Origin: Pseudomonas brassicacearum
GTDB taxonomy: Bacteria > Pseudomonadota > Gammaproteobacteria > Pseudomonadales > Pseudomonadaceae
Length of the DNA stretch: 64,000 nt
NCBI RefSeq assembly: GCF_000585995.1
Contig: NZ_CP007410.1
Span: 2,631,430 to 2,695,429 of the forward strand
Direction: 5' to 3'
Made by a program: the position numbers and the translations under genes. The notes below the pieces were generated by a model, which was not told the DNA's origin, did not search any database, and saw only the letters and a list, made by a program, of their open reading frames with translations. Below, piece by piece: positions 54,450 to 64,000 of this stretch (positions within the stretch are counted from its first letter, which is position 1; each line of letters begins with the position of its first letter).

Positions 54450-55751
54450 TTACAACAGCGACAGCGGGTAGCTGATGAAGATACGGTTCTCGTCGAATTC
54501 GTTGGTGCTGTAATCCCGACGAATCGACGCGTTACGCCACTTCACGTTGAGGCTTTTCAGCGCACCGCTCTGCACGGTGTAGGCCAGTTCGGTTTCGCGG
54601 CCCCATTCCTTGCCATCGTCGACGGTGGCGGTGTGCACGTTGTCGCCGCTGATATAGCGGTTCATCAACGTCAGGCCCGGTACGCCGACGGCGGCGAAGT
54701 TGAAGTCGTGGCGTACTTGCCAGGATTTTTCCTGGGCGTTGTCGTAGCTGGAGTTGTAGCTGTCGTTCGCCAGCGTGCCGCCGCTGGTGCCGTTGACGCG
54801 CATCCAGGCGTCATCGCCGCTGAGTTTTTGCAGGCCGACGTAGAAGGTGTTGCCGCCGTACTTGGCCGAGAGCATGGCGAAGGCGGTTTTGTTGTCCAGG
54901 TCGCCGGCCAAGGCGTTGCCGTCTTCCTTGCCGATGAAGTAGCCGAGGTTGGCGCCCAGGGTCCAGTCGCCGATGGGCTGGCTGTGGGTCAGGTTGAAAT
55001 ACTTTTGCTGGTAGATGTCGGACAGTTCCGAGTACCAGACGCCGACCTGGGTGCGTTTTTCGTTGAAGGCGTATTCGCCGCCGCCGAAGTTGAAACGGTC
55101 GGAGGTGAACGCGCCCCGGCCGTTCATCGACATGTCTTCCATGCTCGCGTCGTTGCGCGGGCTGTTGGCGCGGAACTGGCCACCGTACAGGGTCAGGCCG
55201 CTGATTTCGGTGGAAGTCACCTGGCCGCCACGGAAGGTTTGCGGCAGGGAACGGCCATCATCGGAGCGCAGGATCGGCAGCACCGGCATCCACTCGCCGA
55301 CCTTCAATTCGGTCTTCGAGACCTTGCCCTTGAGGGCCACGCCCAGGCGACCGAAGTCATCGGCAGGACGACCGTCGTCATGCACCGGCAGCAGCTGCGT
55401 ACCCGTTGTGCCGCGCCCGCCGTCGAGCTTGACCGAGTACATACCCAGCACGTCCACACCGAAACCGACTGTGCCCTGGGTGAAACCGGACTTGGCGTCG
55501 AGGATGAAACTCTGGGTCCATTCCTCGGCCTTGCCCTGGGCATTGTTCGAGTTGGTGAAGTTGCGGTTGAAATAGGCGTTGCGCAGGTTCAGCGTGGCCT
55601 TGGCGTCATCGACGAAGCCTTCGGCGCTGGCGGTCATCGGCAGGAACAGGGACAGGCTGCTGCAACCGAGCAGGATCAGCGCGGGGCTGGTGTTGAGGAG
55701 GGTACGGCGGTTGGGACGGTTGTCGGGCGAAAAACGGACACGTGTGCTCAC
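54450..55751 (-). CDS. OprD-family outer-membrane porin, probable hexuronate channel
   Basis: 433 residues from GTG 55751, chosen because AGGGAG stands seven bases before it; the ATG-like start at 55832 would place the operator inside the gene. Signal peptide with a long basic lead (STRVRFSPDNRPNRR) and hydrophobic core ending MTASA. The mature barrel has GFVDDAKATLNLRNAYFNR, EEWTQSFILDAKSGFTQGTVGFGVD, GRLGVALKGKVSKTELKVGEW and a C-terminal strand ending ISYPLSLL. These are standard OprD-family landmarks. Shares promoter and operator design with udh, so it likely lets uronates into the periplasm. Confidence 0.92.
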   Translation of the reverse strand: MSTRVRFSPDNRPNRRTLLNTSPALILLGCSSLSLFLPMTASAEGFVDDAKATLNLRNAYFNRNFTNSNNAQGKAEEWTQSFILDAKSGFTQGTVGFGVDVLGMYSVKLDGGRGTTGTQLLPVHDDGRPADDFGRLGVALKGKVSKTELKVGEWMPVLPILRSDDGRSLPQTFRGGQVTSTEISGLTLYGGQFRANSPRNDASMEDMSMNGRGAFTSDRFNFGGGEYAFNEKRTQVGVWYSELSDIYQQKYFNLTHSQPIGDWTLGANLGYFIGKEDGNALAGDLDNKTAFAMLSAKYGGNTFYVGLQKLSGDDAWMRVNGTSGGTLANDSYNSSYDNAQEKSWQVRHDFNFAAVGVPGLTLMNRYISGDNVHTATVDDGKEWGRETELAYTVQSGALKSLNVKWRNASIRRDYSTNEFDENRIFISYPLSLL

Positions 55752-55784
55752 TATGACGCTCCCTACTTTTTTGTTGTTTTTATT

Positions 55785-55806
55785 TGTTATACGTCGTCGT
55801 ACAACA
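55785..55806 (-). promoter_or_regulatory. Uronate-regulon operator before the porin gene
   Basis: Arms TGTTATACG and CGTACAACA around TCGT form an 8-of-9 dyad, 33 bp before the GTG start and just downstream of the -10. Matches the udh operator in sequence and position. Confidence 0.7.
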
Positions 55807-55814
55807 TGGAGGCG

Positions 55815-55843
55815 ATTATTTGGAAGCCGCACGTCCTTGTCAA
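55815..55843 (-). promoter_or_regulatory. Sigma-70-type promoter of the porin gene
   Basis: On the minus strand TTGACA (55843-55838), 17-bp spacer, AATAAT (55820-55815): six of six and five of six consensus bases. Confidence 0.75.
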
Positions 55844-56046
55844 CTGGCCATTATCGGAATTGTCCAACTCTTGAGTGCCTCGAAATGAGGCATTTCAATG
55901 GTTGCAGCTGAGCGAAGTGAAGATGGAAGGCTTTGAGGTCAGGCCAGTGCGGGACTTTGAGGATTAGTGATGTGGGGTTTAGTTGTGCGATGACTGGTCT
56001 AAGACATTAGTCGAATGCCGGCGATCTCATGGACGCTGAGGTCTTT

Positions 56047-56180
56047 TGTGGCGAGGGAGCTTGCTCCCGCTGGACTGCGCAGCAGCCCCAAAATGAACTG
56101 ACGCGGTTCTTCCAGGAACACCGCTCCAGCCGGTTTTACGACTGCTGCGCAGCCGAGCGGGAGCAAGCTCCCTCGCCACA
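56047..56180. repeat. REP pair (GTGGCGAGGGAG family)
   Basis: Two inverted units in the 542-bp gap (55752-56293) between the divergent porin and RutR-like genes. Apart from this pair, the porin promoter region and a TTGACCA motif about 22 bp before the regulator start, nothing was recognised in the gap. Confidence 0.9.
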
Positions 56181-56293
56181 AGGGCACCGTGTACATCCGC
56201 TTGAACATACACGGTCAAATAGGGAGCGAGCCCCAGTGTTTTCGAAAGTGGGCGGATGCTAGTCTTGACCAACGCTGTTGCCAGGGAGCCCTC

Positions 56294-56914
56294 ATGGGCA
56301 ATCACAAGATCGAGATTCGTCGCAGTAACGTCGAGAAAATCCTGTTGGCCGCCGAGAAGGTCTTTGCCGAAAAAGGTTTCGGCAGCACCGCCATGGCCGA
56401 CATCGCCGCCGAAGTGCAACTGCCCCGTTCCAACCTGCATTACTACTTCAGCACCAAGAGCGAACTCTACAGCGCCGTGTTGTTCGACCTGCTGGAGGTG
56501 TGGAAGCAGGACGCCTTGTGCTTCGAGATGTTCGACGACCCACGGGTAGTGCTCAGCAGCTACATCCGCGCCAAGATGAACCACTCCCGCAGCCGCCCCT
56601 ACGGCTCGAAAGTCTGGGCCAACGAAATCATCCACGGCGCCCCGACCCTGGGCCAGGCGCTGGACGCCAGCCTCTATGACTGGGCCAAGATGAAGGAAGA
56701 AAAAATCCGCCAATGGGTGGAAGACAAACGCATCCTCCCGATAGAACCCTCGAGCCTGCTCTACATGATCTGGGCCTCGACCCAGCACTACGCCGACTTC
56801 GACCACCAGATCAACATCCTCAACGACCACCAGCCGCTGTCGGACATGCAGTTCGAACGGGCGGTGCAGACCGTGACCAGTGTGATTTTGCGGGGGATTG
56901 GGTTGGAGCCATGA
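56294..56914 (+). CDS. rutR: RutR-like TetR-family regulator of pyrimidine catabolism
   Basis: 206 residues from ATG 56294 (GGGAG upstream); the longer frame from 56189 begins in the REP flank. HTH: ILLAAEKVFAEKGFGSTAMADIAAEVQLPRSNLHYYF. The C-terminal ligand domain contains LLYMIWASTQHYADF, which matches E. coli RutR as I recall it. E. coli RutR binds uracil/thymine and TTGACCA-N2-TGGTCAA-type sites. Placed next to preA/preT, so it is the likely controller of this cluster. A TTGACCA half-site lies ~22 bp before its own start. Confidence 0.85.
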   Translation: MGNHKIEIRRSNVEKILLAAEKVFAEKGFGSTAMADIAAEVQLPRSNLHYYFSTKSELYSAVLFDLLEVWKQDALCFEMFDDPRVVLSSYIRAKMNHSRSRPYGSKVWANEIIHGAPTLGQALDASLYDWAKMKEEKIRQWVEDKRILPIEPSSLLYMIWASTQHYADFDHQINILNDHQPLSDMQFERAVQTVTSVILRGIGLEP

Positions 56915-56940
56915 AGTTTTGTGGTGAAGCTGATGGCCTC

Positions 56941-57032
56941 ATCGCGAGCAAGCTCGCTCCCACACTGGATCTGTGCTGTACACAACATCTGTGAACGACA
57001 CGATCCACTGTGGGAGCGAGCTTACTCGCGAT
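56941..57032. repeat. REP pair (GTGGGAGCG family)
   Basis: Two inverted units between the convergent 3' ends of the regulator gene and preA. Confidence 0.9.
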
Positions 57033-57057
57033 GGCGCCAGTCCAGACACTCCAACCT

Positions 57058-58332
57058 TCAAGCTGTTACATGATAGGGATTGCGCGGATCATGGTTCCAA
57101 TCCAGGAACGGCTTGCCGGTGTCCACCGTCACCATTTCGATGCAGTCCTGCACCGGGCAGGTGATCTGGCAGAGGTTGCAGCCCACGCACTCTTCATCGA
57201 TCACTTCATATTTACGCGTGCCGTCCGCCTGTTTGAGACTGGCAATGGCCTGGTGTGAGGTGTCTTCGCAGGCGATGTGGCAGCGACCGCAACCGATGCA
57301 CGCCTCTTGGTCGATTTTTGCGATGACCTGATAGTTGATGTCCAGGTACTTCCAGTCGGTGGTGTTGCCCACCGCGCGACCGGAGAACGCCTGGAGGTTG
57401 GCGTGGCCATGCTCGTCCATCCACCGCGATAGGCCGTCCTTCATCTCTTCGACGATGCGAAAGCCGTGCAGCATCGCCGCCGTGCACACCTGCACCGCGC
57501 CGCTGCCCAGGGCGATGAATTCCGCCGCGTCGCGCCAACTGCCGATGCCGCCGATGCCGCAGATCGGCAAGCCGTGGGTCTGCGGATCGCGGGCGATTTC
57601 GGCGACCATGTTCAGCGCGATCGGCTTGACCGCCGAGCCGCAATAACCACCATGGGTGCTCTGGCTGCCGACGCTGGGCAGGGCGACCATGCGGTCGAGG
57701 TCGACGCTGGTGATGGAGTTGATGGTGTTGATCAACGACACCGCGTCCGCACCGCCCCGATGAGCCGCCCGGGCGGCGACGCGAATGTCGGTGATGTTCG
57801 GCGTGAGCTTGACGATCACCGGCAGCGAACAATAGGTCTTGCACCAGCGGGTCACTTGTTCGACGTATTCCGGCACCTGGCCGACCGCCGCGCCCATGCC
57901 GCGTTCCGGCATGCCGTGGGGGCAGCCGAAGTTCAGTTCGATGCCGTCGGCACCGGTGGCTTCCACCAATGGCAGGATGCGTTTCCAGGACTCCTCGACG
58001 CAGGGCACCATCAGCGACACGATCAACGCCCGGTCCGGCCAGTCCTTTTTCACCTGGGTGATTTCCCGCAGGTTGATCTCCAGGGCGCGGTCGGTGATCA
58101 GCTCGATGTTGTTGATGCCCAAGACCTCGCGATTGGCGCCGTAATGGGCTGAGTAGCGCGACGACACGTTCACCGCCGCCGGATCCTCCCCGAGGGTTTT
58201 CCAGACCACGCCACCCCAACCGGCCTCGAAGGCGCGGACCACGTTGTAGGCCTTGTCGGTGGGCGGCGCGGAGGCCAGCCAGAACGGATTGGGGGCTTTG
58301 ATGCCGGCGAAGACAATCGACAGATCGGCCAT
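57058..58332 (-). CDS. preA: NAD-dependent dihydropyrimidine dehydrogenase subunit PreA
   Basis: 424 residues. FMN barrel with active-site Cys137 in GIELNFGCPHGMPERGMG; eukaryotic DPD has Ser just before this Cys, here Gly136. Two C-terminal ferredoxin-type 4Fe-4S motifs lie at 345-355 (CIGCGRCHIAC) and 382-397 (CVGCNLCQITCPVQDC). With PreT it reduces uracil and thymine to the dihydro forms. Its ATG directly follows the preT stop, so they are translated together. Confidence 0.95.
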   Translation of the reverse strand: MADLSIVFAGIKAPNPFWLASAPPTDKAYNVVRAFEAGWGGVVWKTLGEDPAAVNVSSRYSAHYGANREVLGINNIELITDRALEINLREITQVKKDWPDRALIVSLMVPCVEESWKRILPLVEATGADGIELNFGCPHGMPERGMGAAVGQVPEYVEQVTRWCKTYCSLPVIVKLTPNITDIRVAARAAHRGGADAVSLINTINSITSVDLDRMVALPSVGSQSTHGGYCGSAVKPIALNMVAEIARDPQTHGLPICGIGGIGSWRDAAEFIALGSGAVQVCTAAMLHGFRIVEEMKDGLSRWMDEHGHANLQAFSGRAVGNTTDWKYLDINYQVIAKIDQEACIGCGRCHIACEDTSHQAIASLKQADGTRKYEVIDEECVGCNLCQITCPVQDCIEMVTVDTGKPFLDWNHDPRNPYHVTA

Positions 58333-59700
58333 TTACGCAGCCTCCACGTTGAGCATGAGTTGGGCGTTGATCGCCTCGGCGGCGAGCTTGCCGTGCTGCA
58401 CGGCCTGCACGGTGAGGTCCTGGTCGAGGCTGGTGCAATCGCCGCCGGCGTAGACACCGGGAATGCTGGTGCGCAGGTGTTCGTCCACCAGGATCCGCCC
58501 ATCCTGGCGCTTGAGCTCCCGGGCCAGCGGGTCCGCCAGCGCGTTGTCGTCGAAGGCTTGGCCGATGGCCTTGAAAATACCATCGGCGGGGAGGTCGAAG
58601 GTTTCGCCGCTGGTGACCAGTCGACCGTTTTCCAGGTGGGTGCGGGAGAAACGCATGCCGCGCACATTCCCGGCGTCATCGAGCAAAACCTGTTGCGGCT
58701 GGGCCCAGGTCAACAGGCGCACCTGATTGGCCTTGGCGATGTCCTGTTCATGGCCGGTGGCGCCCATGTCTTCCAAGCCACGGCGGTACACCAGGCTGAC
58801 GTCCCGGGCGCCGAGGCGGGCCATTTGCACGGCCATGTCGATGGCGGTGTTGCCGGCGCCGAGCACGATGCAGCGGTCGGCCAGGGGCAACTGGCTGAGG
58901 TCGTCGGCTTGGCGCAATTCGCGGATGTACTCGGTGGCGGCCAGTAGCCCGGGCGCTTGTTCATCGCTCAGGCCCAATTGCTTGCTGGCGGCCAGGCCAA
59001 GGCCGAGGAACACCGCGTCGAACTGCTGATGCAGGTCGCTCAGGCTCAGGTTTTCCCCGAGTTTCTGGCCGTGGCGGATTTCGATGCCGCCGATCTCCAG
59101 CAGAAAGTCCAGTTCGTGCTGGGCGTAATCGTCCACCAGTTTGTACTTGGCGATCCCGTATTCGTTGAGGCCACCGGCTTTCTCACGGGCTTCGAAAACC
59201 ACCACGTCATGACCGTGCATCGCGCTGCGATGGGCGCAGGACAACCCTGCCGGGCCGGCCCCGACCACCGCGATGCGCTTGCCAGTGGCGGTGGCACGCT
59301 TGAACGGGTGTTCGCTGAAGTGCGCATTGTCCACGGCGTAGCGTTGCAGCTGGCCGATCAATACCGGCGCGCATTCATGGACGTTGTTGCGCACGCAGGC
59401 TTGCTGGCAAAGAACCTCCGTAGGACAGACCCGGGCGCAACTGCCGCCGAGGATGTTGGCCGAGAGGATTTTCTGTGCCGCGCCTTGGACGTTGTCCTGG
59501 TGGATGTTGCGAATGAACGAAGGAATATCGATCTCGCTCGGACAGGCGTTCACGCACGGTGCGTCGTAGCAATACAGGCAACGGGACGCTTCCAGGTGGG
59601 CCTGGCGCGCGTTGAGCGGCGGCGCCAGGTCGCTGAAACGGGCGGCGAGGGTAGCCGGGTCTTCCAGGGAATGGGGGAGGTGACTCAAGGGCTGGATCAT
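58333..59700 (-). CDS. preT: Dihydropyrimidine dehydrogenase subunit PreT
   Basis: 455 residues from ATG 59700 (GAGG eight bases upstream); the frame to 59826 is translated REP. N-terminal Cys clusters (41-54 CLYCYDAPCVNAC, 88-102) for 4Fe-4S centres, FAD-binding GAGPAG at 147-152, NAD(P)H-binding GAGNTA at 281-286, and GVYAGGDC near the end. Passes electrons from NADH to PreA. Confidence 0.95.
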   Translation of the reverse strand: MIQPLSHLPHSLEDPATLAARFSDLAPPLNARQAHLEASRCLYCYDAPCVNACPSEIDIPSFIRNIHQDNVQGAAQKILSANILGGSCARVCPTEVLCQQACVRNNVHECAPVLIGQLQRYAVDNAHFSEHPFKRATATGKRIAVVGAGPAGLSCAHRSAMHGHDVVVFEAREKAGGLNEYGIAKYKLVDDYAQHELDFLLEIGGIEIRHGQKLGENLSLSDLHQQFDAVFLGLGLAASKQLGLSDEQAPGLLAATEYIRELRQADDLSQLPLADRCIVLGAGNTAIDMAVQMARLGARDVSLVYRRGLEDMGATGHEQDIAKANQVRLLTWAQPQQVLLDDAGNVRGMRFSRTHLENGRLVTSGETFDLPADGIFKAIGQAFDDNALADPLARELKRQDGRILVDEHLRTSIPGVYAGGDCTSLDQDLTVQAVQHGKLAAEAINAQLMLNVEAA

Positions 59701-59771
59701 GGAATGGGCCTCACGGTGTTTGAGGTGCTGCCTCTGGTGGGCAGTGGTTTTTTCGGTGTCTGGACTGGTCT

Positions 59772-59865
59772 CATCGCGAGCAAGCTCGCTCCCACAGGGG
59801 CTCTGCAGTGCCCATGGCTTTCGCATCCACCCAAATCCAGTGTGGGAGCGAGCTTGCTCGCGATA
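59772..59865. repeat. REP pair (GTGGGAGCG family)
   Basis: Two inverted units in the 181-bp gap between the dihydropyrimidinase stop and the preT start, which may set different expression of the two halves of the operon. Confidence 0.9.
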
Positions 59866-59881
59866 GGCCGAAGGCCTGGGT

Positions 59882-61929
<2,048 letters not shown>

Positions 61930-63414
61930 ATGACCAGATCAACAGTGACTGAGCGCGACGGGTTGTTCGAGCTTGAAGCCGGCAACGACGTCCTCGACAG
62001 CCCCCGTTATAACCACGATATCGCGCCGACCAAGGTGCACGAGCGAACCTGGAACAAATGGCACATCACCGCGCTCTGGGTGGGCATGGCGATCTGCGTG
62101 CCGACCTACACCCTTGGCGGCGTGCTCACCGCTTATTTCGGCCTGACGGTGGGCGAGGCGCTGCTGGCGATCCTGTTTGCCAACATCATCGTGTTGATTC
62201 CCCTGACCTTGAACGCCTTCGCCGGGACCAAGTACGGCATTCCATTTCCGGTGCTGTTGCGCTCGTCCTTCGGCGTCATCGGCTCCAACGTCCCGTGCCT
62301 GATTCGCGCGCTGGTGGCGTGTGGCTGGTTCGGGATCCAGACGATGTTCGGCGGGCTGGCGATCCACCTGTTTCTCGGCTCGGTGTTCGAAGGCTGGAAG
62401 AGCCTGGGCGGCACCGGCGAAGTAATCGGCTTCATGGTGTTCTGGGTCATTAACCTGTGGGTGGTGTTGCGCGGTGCCGAGTCGATCAAGTGGCTGGAAA
62501 CCTTGTCCGCGCCGCTGCTGGTGCTGGTGGGGGCCGGCCTGTTGGTGTGGGCGCTGCCCAACGTCTCCCTGACCGAACTGATGGCGGTCCCGGCCAAGCG
62601 TCCCGAGGGCGCCGGAGTGACCAGCTACTTCCTCGCCGGGCTGACGGCCATGGTCGGTTTCTGGGCGACCCTGTCGTTGAACATCCCTGACTTCAGTCGT
62701 TACGCCAAGAGCCAGAAGGACCAGATCGTGGGGCAGATCATCGGCTTGCCGCTGACCATGTTCCTGTTCGCCTCCCTCGGCGTGGTCATGACCGCAGCCT
62801 CGGAGAAACTGGTGGGCGTGACCGTCTCCGATCCGGTGACCTTGATCGGGCACATCCAGAGCCCGATCTGGGTAGCGCTGGCCATGGTGTTGATCATCGT
62901 CGCCACGCTCTCGACCAACACCGCCGCCAACATCGTCTCGCCGACCAACGACTTCCAGAACCTGGCGCCCAAACTGATCGGCCGGACCAAGGCGGTGATG
63001 CTCACCGGGTTGGTGGGGCTGGCGCTGATGGCCCACGAGTTGCTGAAAAAACTTGGCCTGATCGTGTCCGAGGTCAGTCTTGAATCGGTCTATTCCAACT
63101 GGCTGCTGGGCTATTCGAGCCTGCTGGGGCCGATTGCCGGGATCATGGTGGTGGATTATTTCCTGATCAAGAAACAGCAACTGGACCTGGCCGGACTGTA
63201 CCGCGACGACGTGTATCCCGCGTGGAACTGGAACGGTTTCATCGCCTTTGGCGTGCCGGTGGTGCTGACCCTGTTGTCCCTGGGCAGCGACGCGTTCAGC
63301 TGGTTCTACAGCTACGGCTGGTTCACCGGCTCGGCCCTGGGCGGGGTGATTTATTACGGGTTGTGCAGTATGCAGGGGGCCAGCCCGGCTGTCGCCAAGT
63401 CACCTCTGCAATAA
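61930..63414 (+). CDS. NCS1-family nucleobase:cation symporter
   Basis: 494 residues from ATG 61930, chosen for the GGAG six bases upstream over the ATG at 61897. About twelve membrane helices. NCS1 marks: NKWHITALWVGMAICVPTYTLGG, NAFAGTKYGIPFPVLLRSSFGVIGSNVP, and SLNIPDFSRYAKSQKDQIVGQ. Probably imports uracil, thymine or hydantoin-like compounds for the reductive pathway. Divergent from hydA. Confidence 0.93.
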   Translation: MTRSTVTERDGLFELEAGNDVLDSPRYNHDIAPTKVHERTWNKWHITALWVGMAICVPTYTLGGVLTAYFGLTVGEALLAILFANIIVLIPLTLNAFAGTKYGIPFPVLLRSSFGVIGSNVPCLIRALVACGWFGIQTMFGGLAIHLFLGSVFEGWKSLGGTGEVIGFMVFWVINLWVVLRGAESIKWLETLSAPLLVLVGAGLLVWALPNVSLTELMAVPAKRPEGAGVTSYFLAGLTAMVGFWATLSLNIPDFSRYAKSQKDQIVGQIIGLPLTMFLFASLGVVMTAASEKLVGVTVSDPVTLIGHIQSPIWVALAMVLIIVATLSTNTAANIVSPTNDFQNLAPKLIGRTKAVMLTGLVGLALMAHELLKKLGLIVSEVSLESVYSNWLLGYSSLLGPIAGIMVVDYFLIKKQQLDLAGLYRDDVYPAWNWNGFIAFGVPVVLTLLSLGSDAFSWFYSYGWFTGSALGGVIYYGLCSMQGASPAVAKSPLQ

Positions 63415-63431
63415 CAGATGAATGCGGTTCC

Positions 63432-63522
63432 TGTGGGAGCGGGCTTGCTCGCGAATGCGGTGGGTCAATCAACATCAATGCGGGCTGATACACCGCCTTC
63501 GCGAGCAAGCCCGCTCCCACAC
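63432..63522. repeat. REP pair (GTGGGAGCG family)
   Basis: Two inverted units between the transporter and amidohydrolase genes. Confidence 0.9.
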
Positions 63523-63564
63523 TGGACCGCGTTGAAATGAGATAACTGCCTGAAGGAGATCCCC

Positions 63565-64000
63565 ATGAACGCAGCCATCGACGTCCTGCAATCCACCCTC
63601 CCGCACATCAACCGCGACCGCCTGTGGCAGTCGCTCATGGACCTGGCCCAGCTCGGTGCTACGGTCAAGGGCGGTGTGTGTCGGCTGGCCCTGACCGACC
63701 TGGACCGCCAGGCACGGGACCTGTTCGTGCAATGGACCGAAGCCGCTGGCTGCACCGTCAGCATCGATGCGGTGGGCAACATCTTCGCCCGTCGTCCGGG
63801 GCGCAATCCGAACCTGCCACCGGTCATGACCGGCAGCCACATCGATACCCAACCCACCGGCGGCAAGTTCGACGGTTGTTTTGGCGTGCTGTCCGGGCTG
63901 GAGGTCTTGCGCACCCTCAATGACCTGAACGTTGAAACCGAAGCGCCGCTGGAAGTGGTGGTGTGGACCAACGAAGAAGGCTCGCGCTTCGCCCCGTGCA
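63565..64000 (+). CDS. N-carbamoyl-beta-alanine amidohydrolase (Zn-dependent, M20 family), 3' end outside window
   Basis: ATG 63565 with AAGGAG eight bases upstream; 145 residues visible and the frame is open at the window end. Starts MNAAIDVLQSTLPHINRDRLW; GSHIDTQPTGGKFDGCFGVLSGLEVL holds metal ligands (His and Asp) and VVVWTNEEGSRFAP the catalytic/metal Glu pair, as in beta-ureidopropionases and allantoate amidohydrolases. Context (dihydropyrimidinase) favours release of beta-alanine from the carbamoyl product, the third pathway step. Confidence 0.92.
   Translation, partial: MNAAIDVLQSTLPHINRDRLWQSLMDLAQLGATVKGGVCRLALTDLDRQARDLFVQWTEAAGCTVSIDAVGNIFARRPGRNPNLPPVMTGSHIDTQPTGGKFDGCFGVLSGLEVLRTLNDLNVETEAPLEVVVWTNEEGSRFAPC

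Overview
The window reads as a chromosome segment of a Pseudomonas of the fluorescens complex. The GC-rich coding style supports this, as do the bkdR-bkdA1A2B-lpdV operon, a MucR-type MHYT-GGDEF-EAL protein, an OprD-family porin, and two families of Pseudomonas REP palindromes: GTGGGAGCGAGCTTGCTCGC and GTGGCGAGGGAGCTTGCTCC. No tRNA, rRNA, CRISPR array, integrase or intact insertion sequence was seen.

Region 1 (1-20545) is an accessory island of large modular proteins built from tandem Ig-like domains of about 110 residues. There are six paralogs: two shorter ones with a Cys-containing last domain (1-773, cut by the window edge, and 879-2846), one on the minus strand (9486-5503) and three in tandem on the plus strand (9713-12661, 12871-16302 plus an out-of-frame tail to 16790, 17054-20545). 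A pertactin-like autotransporter (3080-5428) sits among them. The three tandem copies share about 611 nearly constant N-terminal residues and then diverge into different C-terminal modules: a jelly-roll-like domain, RCC1-like repeats, and an Ig/Big_2 stalk with an aromatic tip. None has a visible signal peptide. All four of the larger paralogs carry a CTGTCA-N4-TGACAG dyad about 55-61 bp before the start codon, which resembles a las/rhl-type lux box. This is the best candidate in the window for an undescribed system: a possibly quorum-controlled, tip-swapping family of surface or effector proteins. No REP element was seen in this region, although they occur at 14 places in the rest of the window.

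Region 2 (20734-38540) holds a MexCD-like RND pump divergent from an RstA/RstB-like two-component pair, a DUF1345 membrane protein, nicotinamidase pncA, a 969-bp array of 135-bp double-REP units, a MucR-like c-di-GMP enzyme, an AlkD-like protein, an RcnB-like periplasmic protein, a protealysin-type protease coupled to its emfourin-type inhibitor, an FKBP isomerase, an ArsR-type regulator, and a divergent AraC regulator / EamA exporter pair.

Region 3 (38622-45580) is branched-chain amino acid metabolism: ilvE, then lpdV, bkdB, bkdA2 and bkdA1 (branched-chain 2-oxoacid dehydrogenase) with the divergent activator bkdR. A solitary UvrD-like helicase (48133-45620) follows.

Region 4 (48400-55751, minus strand) is a hexuronate-use cluster: an OprD-family porin, uronate dehydrogenase udh, an SMP-30 lactonase, a TRAP transporter (P, Q, M) and an aldose epimerase. 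The porin and udh promoters share the same operator at the same distance from the start codon, implying one repressor encoded outside the window.

Region 5 (56294-64000) is reductive pyrimidine catabolism: a RutR-like regulator, preA, preT and dihydropyrimidinase on one side, and an NCS1 transporter and a Zn-dependent amidohydrolase (cut by the window end) on the other. A 608-bp divergent control region between them carries overlapping TCACCA/TGGTGA palindromes.
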